Shown here one piece after another: positions 42,254 to 51,102 of a DNA stretch of 64,000 nt. The DNA is from JAJPHW01 sp963799065. GTDB lineage: Bacteria; Acidobacteriota; Terriglobia; Terriglobales; Acidobacteriaceae. Below the pieces are notes generated by a model. That model saw only the letters and a list, made by a program, of their open reading frames with translations. It made no database searches and was not told the origin of the DNA. The DNA is taken from positions 248,001 to 312,000 of the forward strand of contig CAWCVJ010000001.1 of NCBI GenBank assembly GCA_963799065.1, read 5' to 3'. The position numbers and the translations under genes were made by a program. Numbering within the stretch: the stretch's first letter is position 1; every line of letters starts with the position of its first letter.

Positions 42254-43285
42254 CTACATCGCCAGCTGAAAAACCACGTGAACCACGGCGGTCGAATCGA
42301 CCGGAACTCCGGCACGGAGCGCAGGCTTAAACTTCATCTTGTTGGCGGCGGCAACGGCAGCTTCATCCAAACCGTGACCAAGTCCGCGGACGACTCGGTT
42401 CACTTGCAGTTGACCATTGGCTCCGAATGAGACTTCCAGTAAGACCTCGCCTTGCAGTTGCAATTGGCGGGCCTCGTCGGTATACACCGGGTTGGGCTTG
42501 TACAAGATTTCCACCGAACTTGTGGAAGCGCCGCTGTCCACAAGATGCGCTTTGGTTTGCGAGACTTCGGTCGAACCGAAAGCGCCCATTTGCGCCTGGC
42601 CGCGACCGTTGCTGCGACCGTCGCCATTACCAGGTTGGGCTATTCCACTCCCGAATCCGGCGCTGGCGACTGTTCCTTTAATTCCCTTCGCTCCGCCGCT
42701 TCCATTTCCGGTGCCCGCGCCTTGCGGCAGATCAAATGCACCGGTGTTGGCGGCGACGAGTTTGGCATTCGCCTTGCCCTGACCCGCGATTCCATTGGGA
42801 TCGCCAAATCCGCCGGTTTGGACTTTTGCTATCGGAGCGTTTACGGTCGGCGTCGCCGAGCTGCCAAAATCTCCGGTATGTACGGCTTGCACGGGACGCG
42901 CCCCGCCGTCAATTTTCAGCACTGGCGGAATGACAGCCTTGGCTTCAAGTTTGGGAGCTTCGGGTTCCGGCGGCGGGGTTTGCTTGGCCTGAATCTCACG
43001 CGGGACGACCAGCTTCGGCACCTCGAGCACGGGTGCCGGTGGCAGCAATTTCGGCTTATATTGCGGCTTCGGAGGCTCCGGCGGTTTCGGTGCATTGTTG
43101 GGCAGCGGAATAATTTCGGTGACGGTATATTTGCGGGCGATCTGTAGCGAATCGGGAAAGAACAGTCCCAAATTGACGACGATGGCTAGAAGGAGGATTA
43201 CGAATCCGTAGCTGCTCCCCAGAGCGCGCCAGTTGGGCTTGTGCTCCGGTAAGAGTCCGAGTTGATACTGTTGCGACGATGCCAT
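42254..43285 (-). CDS. TonB family energy-transducing protein
   Basis: 343 residues. A single N-terminal membrane helix (YGFVILLLAIVVNLGLFF) follows a 27-residue cytoplasmic tail, then a long Pro-rich periplasmic stretch (NAPKPPEPPKPQYKP) and a Gly-rich middle. The C-terminal TonB domain (about 250-343) shows YTDEARQLQLQGEVLLEVSF, then RGLGHGLDEAAVAAANKMKF. It would couple the proton gradient to outer-membrane receptors, but no exbB/exbD is adjacent. Co-directional with the M48 gene. Confidence 0.9.
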   Translation of the reverse strand: MASSQQYQLGLLPEHKPNWRALGSSYGFVILLLAIVVNLGLFFPDSLQIARKYTVTEIIPLPNNAPKPPEPPKPQYKPKLLPPAPVLEVPKLVVPREIQAKQTPPPEPEAPKLEAKAVIPPVLKIDGGARPVQAVHTGDFGSSATPTVNAPIAKVQTGGFGDPNGIAGQGKANAKLVAANTGAFDLPQGAGTGNGSGGAKGIKGTVASAGFGSGIAQPGNGDGRSNGRGQAQMGAFGSTEVSQTKAHLVDSGASTSSVEILYKPNPVYTDEARQLQLQGEVLLEVSFGANGQLQVNRVVRGLGHGLDEAAVAAANKMKFKPALRAGVPVDSTAVVHVVFQLAM

Positions 43286-43455
43286 CCAAGCGCTCCCAGG
43301 GTTGGCTCCTCACATGAGAGAAGTGTGGAAGCCAGAGGCTTAAAGGTAAGTGAGAATTGGGCGCGGGAAAAGTGTCTGCGGCCCGTGTCCTCAAGTAACC
43401 ACGAGGCTTCCCATTAAGTAACGGGTCCAGGACGGGAAAGATGCGGATCGGCGGC

Positions 43456-44850
43456 CTAGGCGATCCGGCGACGACGCCGTGAAAACCAGGAGAAAACCGG
43501 AATGCCCGCGAGAATCACTGCGCTTCCCCATAAAGATCCGGCCAAATTATCGGTGAACGTGTAATAAAGGAGCACGGCAGAGGCCAAAACAAATAGGGCA
43601 GGGACGACAGGATATCCCCAAACCCGGTAGGGACGGGCGAGATTGGGCTGACGGCGGCGAAACACGAAGATGCTGCTGCCCGCGATCATATAGAAGAGCC
43701 ATTCCGCAAAAATCGCCAGTGAAAAAAACTGCCGGAAGCTGCCGCCGATCAGCAGCAGAACGATCGCGAAAATGCACTGCAATAAAATGGCAGTCGACGG
43801 AGTATGGAAGCGCGGCTGCACGTCGGCGAGAGCGCGAAAGAAGTATCCATCGCGAGCGACGGCGAAGGGGACGCGCGCTCCGCTCATGATGGTTCCGTTG
43901 AGCGTGACCAGCATCGAAACCGCCATTCCCGCCGCCACGACTTTTCCTCCGAGTGGCCCAAGTACTAGCGCAATCGCATCTGAGGCGGGACGCGGCGATG
44001 CCGCAATTGCGGATGCCGGCAGTACATATTGCACCGCTGCATTGACCAACATGTAAAGTACGCCGACCGTCGCCACGCCGACGATGAGCGCCAGAGGGAT
44101 ATTGCGCTCTGGGTCGCGGATTTCTCCCGCAACCATGTTGAGATCGTTCCACCCGTCGTACGCCCAAAGCGCGGCAACCAATGCGGCCATAAATCCCGCG
44201 ATTCCGCCTTTAGCCAAGCCGAAAGTTTCACTGAAGTGGCGCCAGGTTCCGCCGCTATAAGTGCATCCGATAATCACAATCGCGAGAATGATCGCCACTT
44301 TTAACAAAGTAAAGAGGAATTGAAACTCTCCCGCTTTCTTTACTCCAAAGTAGTTCAGCAGGGAAATCAGAATCGTCACTGCGATGGCGAAGAGTTGTCC
44401 GTAGGAGATGGACGAAGACAGCGGCGTACTCTGTGATAGAAACGCAAGCGCTGAGAACGTTCCCAGGATTCTTACCAAGCCGGTGGTGACGGTCGCGATC
44501 GACGCTGGCTTTGCGATGACAAACCACGTCCAGGCGTAGAGAAATCCGGCTCGTGGCCCGTAAGCGTCGCGGACGTAGACATACTCGCCGCCGGCCTGCG
44601 GTTTCATGGCGCCGAGTTCCGCGTAGGTGAGTGCGCCGGCGAAAGACAACAAGCCGCCGACGATCCAAGCAAGATAGACCAGACGCGCGGAGCCGACAGC
44701 TTGCATCATCTCCGCTGGGACGAGAAAGATTCCGCTGCCAATAATCGTACCCACGACCACGGCGGCAGCGTGGCGGATCTGCAAGTCGCGCAGTAATTGC
44801 GGTTTCTGTATGGTGGCACCGGGCGGGCTGGACATTTCAGGCTCAGGCAT
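43456..44850 (-). CDS. APC-family amino acid permease
   Basis: 464 residues from the ATG at 44850, with about twelve membrane helices. The first helix carries GTIIGSGIFLVP, the APC substrate-binding signature, and later segments include YAELGAMKPQAGGEYVYVRD and WAYDGWNDLNMVAGEI. It resembles the LAT/serine-threonine exchanger-type subgroup rather than a known single-substrate transporter. The start lies eight bases inside the end of the upstream symporter gene, so the two are translationally coupled. Substrate unknown. Confidence 0.88.
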   Translation of the reverse strand: MPEPEMSSPPGATIQKPQLLRDLQIRHAAAVVVGTIIGSGIFLVPAEMMQAVGSARLVYLAWIVGGLLSFAGALTYAELGAMKPQAGGEYVYVRDAYGPRAGFLYAWTWFVIAKPASIATVTTGLVRILGTFSALAFLSQSTPLSSSISYGQLFAIAVTILISLLNYFGVKKAGEFQFLFTLLKVAIILAIVIIGCTYSGGTWRHFSETFGLAKGGIAGFMAALVAALWAYDGWNDLNMVAGEIRDPERNIPLALIVGVATVGVLYMLVNAAVQYVLPASAIAASPRPASDAIALVLGPLGGKVVAAGMAVSMLVTLNGTIMSGARVPFAVARDGYFFRALADVQPRFHTPSTAILLQCIFAIVLLLIGGSFRQFFSLAIFAEWLFYMIAGSSIFVFRRRQPNLARPYRVWGYPVVPALFVLASAVLLYYTFTDNLAGSLWGSAVILAGIPVFSWFSRRRRRIA

Positions 44851-46300
44851 TCTTGCGAGCCCACTGCGGCACGCTCGCCGCATAGCCCACACCAAAAGTT
44901 ATCAGAGTTCCCAGCACCACGTACCAAGTCCACGGCAGCGCGGTCGCCAGCCAAACGTACGACTCCGCAGTCAGACCAAACAGCATGCCAATCATGGCGC
45001 CACGCTGATTCGCTCGTCTGGTCAGCACGCCGAGTAGGAAGACTCCGAGCAGCGCGCCATACGCGACGGATGCAATCTGTAACCCAACCTCGATCACCCG
45101 GCCAACTTTATGAAGCGACAGAATCGCCAGGCCAAACAGGATCAGCGCCCACACAAATGTAATGATTCGCGAAACGCGTACCTGTGTCGGATCATTTTCC
45201 AAATCCCTGCTGCGTAGATAGAAATCCATCATTGAGCTGGACGACAGCGCATTCAAAGCGGCGCTCAGATTCGACATCGCCGCCGCGAGGATCGCTGCAA
45301 TCATCAATCCAGCGATTCCCCGCGGCATTTGTTGCACGATAAAAGTTGGAAAGATGCGATCCGCGCGCCCAAATTGCGAGGAGGGCACGCCATAGAACGC
45401 GAACAACATCACTCCTATCATCAGGAAAAGAGCGAACTGAAACAGGATCGCAAAGCCGCTGGAGATCAGAGCCTTTGCGGCTTGCCGCTGACCGCGTGCC
45501 GCCAGCAACCGTTGCACAATCAACTGATCGGTGCCATGACTCGCAGTAGTAAGAAAAGCTCCGCCGATGATTCCAGCCCAGAAGGTGTATGGCTTCCAGA
45601 GAGTCGGCGTGAAATCGAACACTTGCAGCTTGTGCGAAGCGGTGGCCAATTTCGCGATCAAGGGCCAACCTCCGGGAACGAGATGGACGATGGTGAAGGC
45701 GGCGACAGCCGCTCCGCCTACATAGATGAAAGTCTGGACGACGTCGGTCCAGATGACGGCGGCGAGTCCGCCCTCAAATGTATAAATAAGAGTGAGCACC
45801 GTGATGATTGCAATCGACGCAATCTCGCCTGTACCCAAAACAATCGCCACGACAATCGACACCGCGTAAATGCGTACACCTTCGGCGGCCGCCCTGGTCA
45901 GGAGAAACAATCCAGCGGTTAGCGAGCGCAACTCACGTCCAAAGCGGCGTTCGATCAGCTCGTAAGCGGTGAAAAGATCGCCGCGAAAATAATGTGGCAG
46001 CAGCACCCCGCTGATCACGACGCGACCGATAATGTAGCCAAACACGACTTGCAGGAAAGTAAGATTTGTGTCGTAGGCCAGGCCGGGGATGCTGATGATG
46101 GTCAGCGTACTGGTCTCCGCCGCGACAATCGACAACGCGATTGCCCACCACGGGATGTCCCGGCTGGCCAGAAAATAATCGCGCAGCGTTCTCTTTCGCT
46201 TGCGGAAGCGCAGGCCAAACAGCGTGATTCCCGCCAGATAGAGCGCCACCACGGCAAAGTCGAGATGGCTCAATCCCGCGAAACTATGCGCGACACCCAT
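44843..46300 (-). CDS. Sodium:solute symporter (SSS family)
   Basis: 485 residues from the ATG at 46300, chosen because it begins just before the first membrane helix; a frame to 46420 adds an unlikely 40-residue extension. Thirteen helices are expected; visible signatures include FLASRDIPWWAIALSIVAAE, TSTLTIISIPG and SHGTDQLIVQRLLAARGQRQ. SSS members take up sugars, amino acids or sialic acid with sodium. The divergent neighbour is a BadF/N-acetylglucosamine-kinase-like gene, which hints that the substrate could be an amino sugar (inference). Confidence 0.88.
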   Translation of the reverse strand: MGVAHSFAGLSHLDFAVVALYLAGITLFGLRFRKRKRTLRDYFLASRDIPWWAIALSIVAAETSTLTIISIPGLAYDTNLTFLQVVFGYIIGRVVISGVLLPHYFRGDLFTAYELIERRFGRELRSLTAGLFLLTRAAAEGVRIYAVSIVVAIVLGTGEIASIAIITVLTLIYTFEGGLAAVIWTDVVQTFIYVGGAAVAAFTIVHLVPGGWPLIAKLATASHKLQVFDFTPTLWKPYTFWAGIIGGAFLTTASHGTDQLIVQRLLAARGQRQAAKALISSGFAILFQFALFLMIGVMLFAFYGVPSSQFGRADRIFPTFIVQQMPRGIAGLMIAAILAAAMSNLSAALNALSSSSMMDFYLRSRDLENDPTQVRVSRIITFVWALILFGLAILSLHKVGRVIEVGLQIASVAYGALLGVFLLGVLTRRANQRGAMIGMLFGLTAESYVWLATALPWTWYVVLGTLITFGVGYAASVPQWARKNA

Positions 46301-46467
46301 GAAGAGGAATACTTGGAAGTATGAAGTCGAATGCAGCGCGAGCGGCGAGTTTTGCGCCGCACGTACCCACATTATTAACCTTGCCGCGGGGTTATTGCCT
46401 GAACCCCCGCGGTTGAGCACAGCTTCGTGATGAAATGAAATTGGGCGGCCTCGACTGTGCCCTTGTT

Positions 46468-47388
46468 ATGGCCTACTATCTCGGCATCGACGGTGGCGGT
46501 ACGCGGACAAGCTGCGTTGTGGGCGACGAGGGGAGCACGCTAGGGCGCGGCTCATCCGATGGCAGTAACCTTCTGCGCGTCGGCCAGGCTGCGGCTAAAT
46601 CGTCTTTGCATAGCGCGATTCGCGAAGCCTGCGCTGCGGCCAAGATCGAGCCAGGTGAAATCGCGCGAGCTTGTGTCGGCGTTGCGGGAGCCGCCCGGCC
46701 GACCGTGCACGAAACACTTCGCCGCATCTTTTCTGAACTCATCGCAAGCGAAGTCGAAATCGTCGGAGATATGGTGGTCGCGCTCGAAGCCGCTTGTCCA
46801 GCCAAGCCAGGAATTGTTGTGATCTCGGGCACGGGATCCATCGCGTATGGCAGGAATGACCAGGGAGCCACTGCGCGCGCTGGAGGCTGGGGTCCGGCGA
46901 TCAGCGACGAAGGTTCCGGCCACTCGATCGGACGCGCCGCCGTCGCCCAGTGTTTGCGCGCCTTCGATGCAGGCAAGGCTGCTGACTCGATGTTGGTCGA
47001 CGCGATCCTCAAGAAGTGGAGGCTGCGCGATGTGGAGGCGCTTGTGATCGCCGTCAATCAAGATTCGTCGCCGAATTTCTCTGAACTCTTTCCAATGGTC
47101 GTGTTCGCCGCCGAAAATCGCGATCAGACTGCCACCTCAATTCTTACGCAGGCCGGATCGGAGTTGGCTGCCCTCGCTGGAGTGGTGATGCGGCGCATCT
47201 TCAGGGAGAGAGAATCTGTGCAAGTGGGGATGGCTGGCGGCGTGTTTCAGCACTCCACAGCCATCCGCCAGGTCTTCTACAATGCACTGCGAGCGGCTCA
47301 TCCTTATGCGAAGTTTCTTGATACGGTTGTCGAGCCGGTACAAGGCGCGCTGGAGATGGCGCGAAGAACTTGGCAGAACGATGATTGA
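46468..47388 (+). CDS. BadF/BadG/BcrA/BcrD ATPase family sugar kinase (N-acetylglucosamine kinase-like)
   Basis: 306 residues from the ATG at 46468; the frame also has a start at 46435. It has an actin-like ATPase fold: phosphate-1 motif YLGIDGGGTRTSC at the N terminus, then GIVVISGTGSIAYG and AGGWGPAISDEGSGHSIGR, all typical of bacterial N-acetylglucosamine kinases. It probably phosphorylates an imported amino sugar for catabolism or cell-wall recycling. It is divergent from the symporter and permease genes. The downstream gene starts inside its stop region, so they are co-transcribed. Confidence 0.87.
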   Translation: MAYYLGIDGGGTRTSCVVGDEGSTLGRGSSDGSNLLRVGQAAAKSSLHSAIREACAAAKIEPGEIARACVGVAGAARPTVHETLRRIFSELIASEVEIVGDMVVALEAACPAKPGIVVISGTGSIAYGRNDQGATARAGGWGPAISDEGSGHSIGRAAVAQCLRAFDAGKAADSMLVDAILKKWRLRDVEALVIAVNQDSSPNFSELFPMVVFAAENRDQTATSILTQAGSELAALAGVVMRRIFRERESVQVGMAGGVFQHSTAIRQVFYNALRAAHPYAKFLDTVVEPVQGALEMARRTWQNDD

Positions 47389-47980
47389 AGATGAAGGCGA
47401 CGCCGACCCGAGATCCGGCGCTCTACCTGCGCATAGTTCCGATTCGCCAAGCGAAGACTCTCTGCTGGCGCTCTTACGCCACGGCGACTTGAAGGCTGAG
47501 CAACTCGAAGAAATCGCCCGTCAGGGACAAGTTCTGAAGAGTCGCAAGATACAGGTAGCTCTCGCCGAGCATCCACGAATTCCGCGGCATATCGCGCTTT
47601 CATTGCTGCGTCATCTTTTCACCTTTGACCTCATGCGGGTGACGCTTTCGTCACAGGCCATTCCTGAGATCAAGAGAAATGCGGAAGACTCGCTGATCCG
47701 GCGTCTGGAAACGATCACTTTGGGGGAGAAGCTTTCGCTGGGTAAACGCGGCTCCGGTCGGTTAGCGGGAGCGCTCCTGCACGACGACGAGCCTCGCATC
47801 GTGACCTGCGCATTGGATAATCCTCGGCTCAACGAAGCGCTGGTGTTGCAGGCAATGAGTCATCGCTCAGCGAAGGCGCATTTGCTGGACGCAATCCGAG
47901 CGCATGCGAAATGGTCGTTGCGGCGCGAGATTCAGCTGGCATTTGCACTGATCGCCGATAAGGCCGAACCACCGAAGTAG
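47381..47980 (+). CDS. Conserved hypothetical helical-repeat protein
   Basis: 199 residues from the ATG at 47381, which overlaps the sugar kinase stop by eight bases. I recognise no named family. The sequence is helical with repeat-like units (HPRIPRHIALSLLRHLFTFD, then DDEPRIVTCALDNPRLNEAL) that resemble degenerate HEAT/leucine-rich variant repeats; the first 30 residues are acidic and disordered. There is no signal or membrane segment. Translational coupling suggests a link to the kinase, but no function can be given. Confidence 0.75.
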   Translation: MIEDEGDADPRSGALPAHSSDSPSEDSLLALLRHGDLKAEQLEEIARQGQVLKSRKIQVALAEHPRIPRHIALSLLRHLFTFDLMRVTLSSQAIPEIKRNAEDSLIRRLETITLGEKLSLGKRGSGRLAGALLHDDEPRIVTCALDNPRLNEALVLQAMSHRSAKAHLLDAIRAHAKWSLRREIQLAFALIADKAEPPK

Positions 47981-48002
47981 CGAGCGGGTATAAACTTGAA
48001 GT

Positions 48003-48188
48003 GTGGAAACTCCGAACCTTAAACCCGATCAATCCGCGGCTCCCGCCGCGGAACATGTCAGCGGCGCCAACGAATTGCTGAAGAGCTTGCGCCATCGAAT
48101 CGGCGATCATCCCGAACTCGCCGACGCCATCACGCGCCTCGAAATGGCGCTCAGTATTTTGAGCGTGAATACTGGCGGGCAGTTTTAG
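48003..48188 (+). CDS. Small hypothetical protein
   Basis: 61 residues starting with GTG. The C-terminal half forms a plausible helix (ELLKSLRHRIGDHPELADAI then TRLEMALSILSV). It follows the previous gene by 22 bases in the same direction. Codon pattern is like its neighbours, but there is no strong ribosome site and no recognisable family. Confidence 0.5.
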   Translation: METPNLKPDQSAAPAAEHVSGANELLKSLRHRIGDHPELADAITRLEMALSILSVNTGGQF

Positions 48189-48266
48189 GACGCTTCCAGT
48201 TGTCGCGCACGAGCAGCAGATTCCTCGCGCTCGGAACGACAAACCTTATCCAACAAGAGAAAAGGT

Positions 48267-48288
48267 GGGCGGACGAGGGCGTCCGCCC
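48267..48288 (-). terminator. Hairpin terminator downstream of ppdK
   Basis: GGGCGGACG (48267-48275) and CGTCCGCCC (48280-48288) form a perfect 9-bp stem. On the minus strand it lies 10 bases after the ppdK stop and is followed by ACCTTTTCTC. It could also be a copy of a dispersed GC-rich palindrome. Confidence 0.6.
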
Positions 48289-48298
48289 CTACCCTAAG

Positions 48299-51040
48299 CT
48301 ATTTCGTTCGTCCGCCCTCTACTTTGAGCTTGTCCGTCGCAGCGGCTTGAGCTGCAGCCAGGCGCGCCGTGAGCACGCGGAAGGGCGAGCAGGAAACGTA
48401 GTTCAAGCCAATCTGATAGCAGAACTCGACAGACGAAGGTTCGCCGCCGTGCTCGCCGCAGATGCCGACTTTCAACGTGGGACGTGTCTTGCGCCCGCGC
48501 TCGGTGGCCATCTTGACTAGTTGCCCGACACCTTCGCGATCCAACACTGCAAAAGGATCCTGTTTCAGAATTCCTTCTTCGATGTAAGTCGGAAGAATTT
48601 TGTTGACGTCGTCACGCGAGAAACCGAACGTGGTCTGGGTTAGATCGTTGGTTCCGAAAGAGAAGAACTGCGCTTCCTGCGCGATCTCGCCTGCGACCAG
48701 CGCTGCACGAGGCAACTCGATCATGGTTCCGACGAGGTAGTCCACTTTGCGTTCTTTTTCTGCGAACACTTCTTCAGCGACACGTTTTACGATGTCCGCC
48801 TGATTCACCATTTCCTTGAGTGTTGCAGTGAGAGGAATCATGACCTCGGGAAAAACTTTTACGCCGTCCTTCGCAACTGCGACTGCGGCCTCGAAGATGG
48901 CGCGGGCTTGCATCTCGGTGATCTCGGGATAGGTGATACCGAGGCGGCAACCACGGTGGCCGAGCATGGGATTGACCTCGTGCAACTCCTCGACGCGGCG
49001 CAATAAAGAGTGCAACCCTTTGAGCTTCGGCGAACGCGGCTTGGTGGCTTCAAGTACCGCGATCTCGACCATTAAATCTTCGCGACGCGGTAGGAATTCG
49101 TGCAACGGGGGATCAAGGGTACGGATGGTGACAGGGAAGCCATCCATGGCGCGGAAGACGCCAATAAAGTCGGCGCGCTGTAAGGGCAGCAATTTCTTCA
49201 ACGCGGCGCGGCGCTCCTTTTCGTTGTTGGCGAGAATCATCGCGCGCATGTGCGGCAGTTTCTTTTCGCCGAAGAACATGTGCTCGGTGCGACAGAGGCC
49301 GATGCCTTCAGCGCCGAAAGCCCGCGCTTGGATGGCGTCCCGAGGAATGTCGGCGTTGGCGCGGACGCCCATGGTTCGGAAGGGTTCCGACCAGCTCATG
49401 AATTTCAGCAGTTCAGGATCGTCGGGACGAGCGTCGACGGTTTTCAGCCGGCCTTTGATGACGCGACCAGTGGTGCCGTCGAGCGAAATCCAGTCGCCGC
49501 CTTTGAACACCTGGCCTTTGACGCGCATCTCGCGATTCTTTTCGCTCACCTCGATGTCGCCTGCGCCCGCTACGCAGCACTTGCCCATGCCGCGGGTGAC
49601 CACGGCAGCGTGACTCGTCATGCCGCCGCGTGACGTCAGAATTCCGGCGGCGACCTCCATGCCATGAATGTCTTCTGGCGTGGTCTCCGCGCGAACCAGA
49701 ATGACTGGATTCTTCACCGCGCCGTGTCCAGCCTTTTCAACGGCTTCGTCCGCGGTGAAAACAATTTGACCAACCGCCGCGCCCGGCGAGGCAGGCAGGC
49801 CAGTCGCGAGAACTTCAATGCTTCCCTTTTCGTCCAGGCTGGGGACGAGAAAATCGTAAAGCTGGTTCGGCTCGACGCGGAAGATCGCATCTTCTTTCTT
49901 GATCAATCCTTCTTCGACCATTTGGATCGCGACGCGAACTGCGGCGCGTCCCGTGCGCTTGCCGTTGCGGGTTTGCAGCATGTAGAGCTTGCCATCTTGG
50001 ATGGTGAACTCAAAATCCTGCATATCCTTATAATGTTTTTCCAGGCGCGTGGTGATGTCACGCAGCTGCTGGTAAACATCCGGCATGATTTTTTGCAGTT
50101 CGAGAATTGGGACTGGTGTGCGAACGCCGGAGACGACATCCTCGCCCTGTGCGTTCATGAGGAATTCTCCGTAGAACTCTTTCACACCGGTTGCAGGATT
50201 GCGCGTGAACCCCACTCCCGTGCCGCTAGTCTCGCCGAGGTTTCCGTAGACCATCACTTGTACATTGACCGCGGTGCCGAGTTCGTCGGAGATGCTGTTC
50301 ATGCGGCGATAGTGCTTGGCGCGATCATTCTGCCATGAGCGAAACACGGCGTCGCGCGCCATCGTCAGCTGGAGCTGCGGATCTTGCGGGAAGTCTTTTT
50401 GGGTGTGCTTCTTCACCAGCTTCTTGTACTCCGCGATCACTTCCTGGAGCGCTCTGGCGTCGAGGTCGGTGTCGAGTTTCGCTTTCTTCTGTTTCTTCTT
50501 GGCGTCGAAGACTTCGTCGAAATCATGTTTCGGAATTTCCAACACGACCGAGCCGAACATCTGAATCAAGCGGCGATAGGAGTCGTAAGCGAAGCGGGGA
50601 TTGTTCGTGCGCGTCGCCAGTGCCTCGACGCTTTGATCATTCAATCCGAGGTTAAGAATCGTATCCATCATGCCCGGCATGGAAAACTTCGCGCCCGAGC
50701 GAACGCTAACCAGCAGCGGGTTTTCGCCTGAACCCAACTTCTGACCTTGCAGAGTCTCGAGCTGCTTGAGCGCAGCCAGCATCTCGCGATCCACTTCTTT
50801 CGACACGCCGCCGTGGCGCATATATTCGCGGCAGGCTTCGGTCTGAATGGTGAATCCTGGAGGCACAGGAAGTCCGGCGTTGGTCATCTCGGCGAGTCCG
50901 GCGCCTTTGCCGCCAAGGTCGTCTTTCATCTTGCCATTGCCGTCGGCATGCCCGCCGCCGAAGGAGTAAACGTACTTCAGCGGGGCGTTGCGATCACTGT
51001 CGATTTTGACTTCTGCTTCGGGGAGCGTGCTGGTAGCCAT
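48299..51040 (-). CDS. ppdK: Pyruvate, phosphate dikinase
   Basis: Interconverts pyruvate, ATP and phosphate with phosphoenolpyruvate, AMP and pyrophosphate. At 913 residues it has the full three-domain form: nucleotide-binding domain (GGKGAGLAEMTNAGLPVPPG near residue 43), the swivelling phosphohistidine domain (GGMTSHAAVVTRGMGKCCVA, catalytic His near residue 470) and the PEP/pyruvate barrel (RTLDPPLHEFLP, then LGHRGCRLGITYPEI and the late SFGTNDLTQTTFGFSRDD). It can serve gluconeogenesis or a reversible glycolytic step. It is followed by a hairpin terminator and preceded by 62 bases to glyS on the same strand. Confidence 0.96.
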   Translation of the reverse strand: MATSTLPEAEVKIDSDRNAPLKYVYSFGGGHADGNGKMKDDLGGKGAGLAEMTNAGLPVPPGFTIQTEACREYMRHGGVSKEVDREMLAALKQLETLQGQKLGSGENPLLVSVRSGAKFSMPGMMDTILNLGLNDQSVEALATRTNNPRFAYDSYRRLIQMFGSVVLEIPKHDFDEVFDAKKKQKKAKLDTDLDARALQEVIAEYKKLVKKHTQKDFPQDPQLQLTMARDAVFRSWQNDRAKHYRRMNSISDELGTAVNVQVMVYGNLGETSGTGVGFTRNPATGVKEFYGEFLMNAQGEDVVSGVRTPVPILELQKIMPDVYQQLRDITTRLEKHYKDMQDFEFTIQDGKLYMLQTRNGKRTGRAAVRVAIQMVEEGLIKKEDAIFRVEPNQLYDFLVPSLDEKGSIEVLATGLPASPGAAVGQIVFTADEAVEKAGHGAVKNPVILVRAETTPEDIHGMEVAAGILTSRGGMTSHAAVVTRGMGKCCVAGAGDIEVSEKNREMRVKGQVFKGGDWISLDGTTGRVIKGRLKTVDARPDDPELLKFMSWSEPFRTMGVRANADIPRDAIQARAFGAEGIGLCRTEHMFFGEKKLPHMRAMILANNEKERRAALKKLLPLQRADFIGVFRAMDGFPVTIRTLDPPLHEFLPRREDLMVEIAVLEATKPRSPKLKGLHSLLRRVEELHEVNPMLGHRGCRLGITYPEITEMQARAIFEAAVAVAKDGVKVFPEVMIPLTATLKEMVNQADIVKRVAEEVFAEKERKVDYLVGTMIELPRAALVAGEIAQEAQFFSFGTNDLTQTTFGFSRDDVNKILPTYIEEGILKQDPFAVLDREGVGQLVKMATERGRKTRPTLKVGICGEHGGEPSSVEFCYQIGLNYVSCSPFRVLTARLAAAQAAATDKLKVEGGRTK

Positions 51041-51102
51041 GTTCGTTTTAGTCCTTATTTGTTGGAATGTTGTTTTGTCGGCCGAGGGTCCAGATTTCTA
51101 TT

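Noticed and set aside
49664..50338. 224-codon plus-strand frame opposite ppdK
   Set aside because: It is a shadow of the dikinase gene produced by its GC-rich codon bias.
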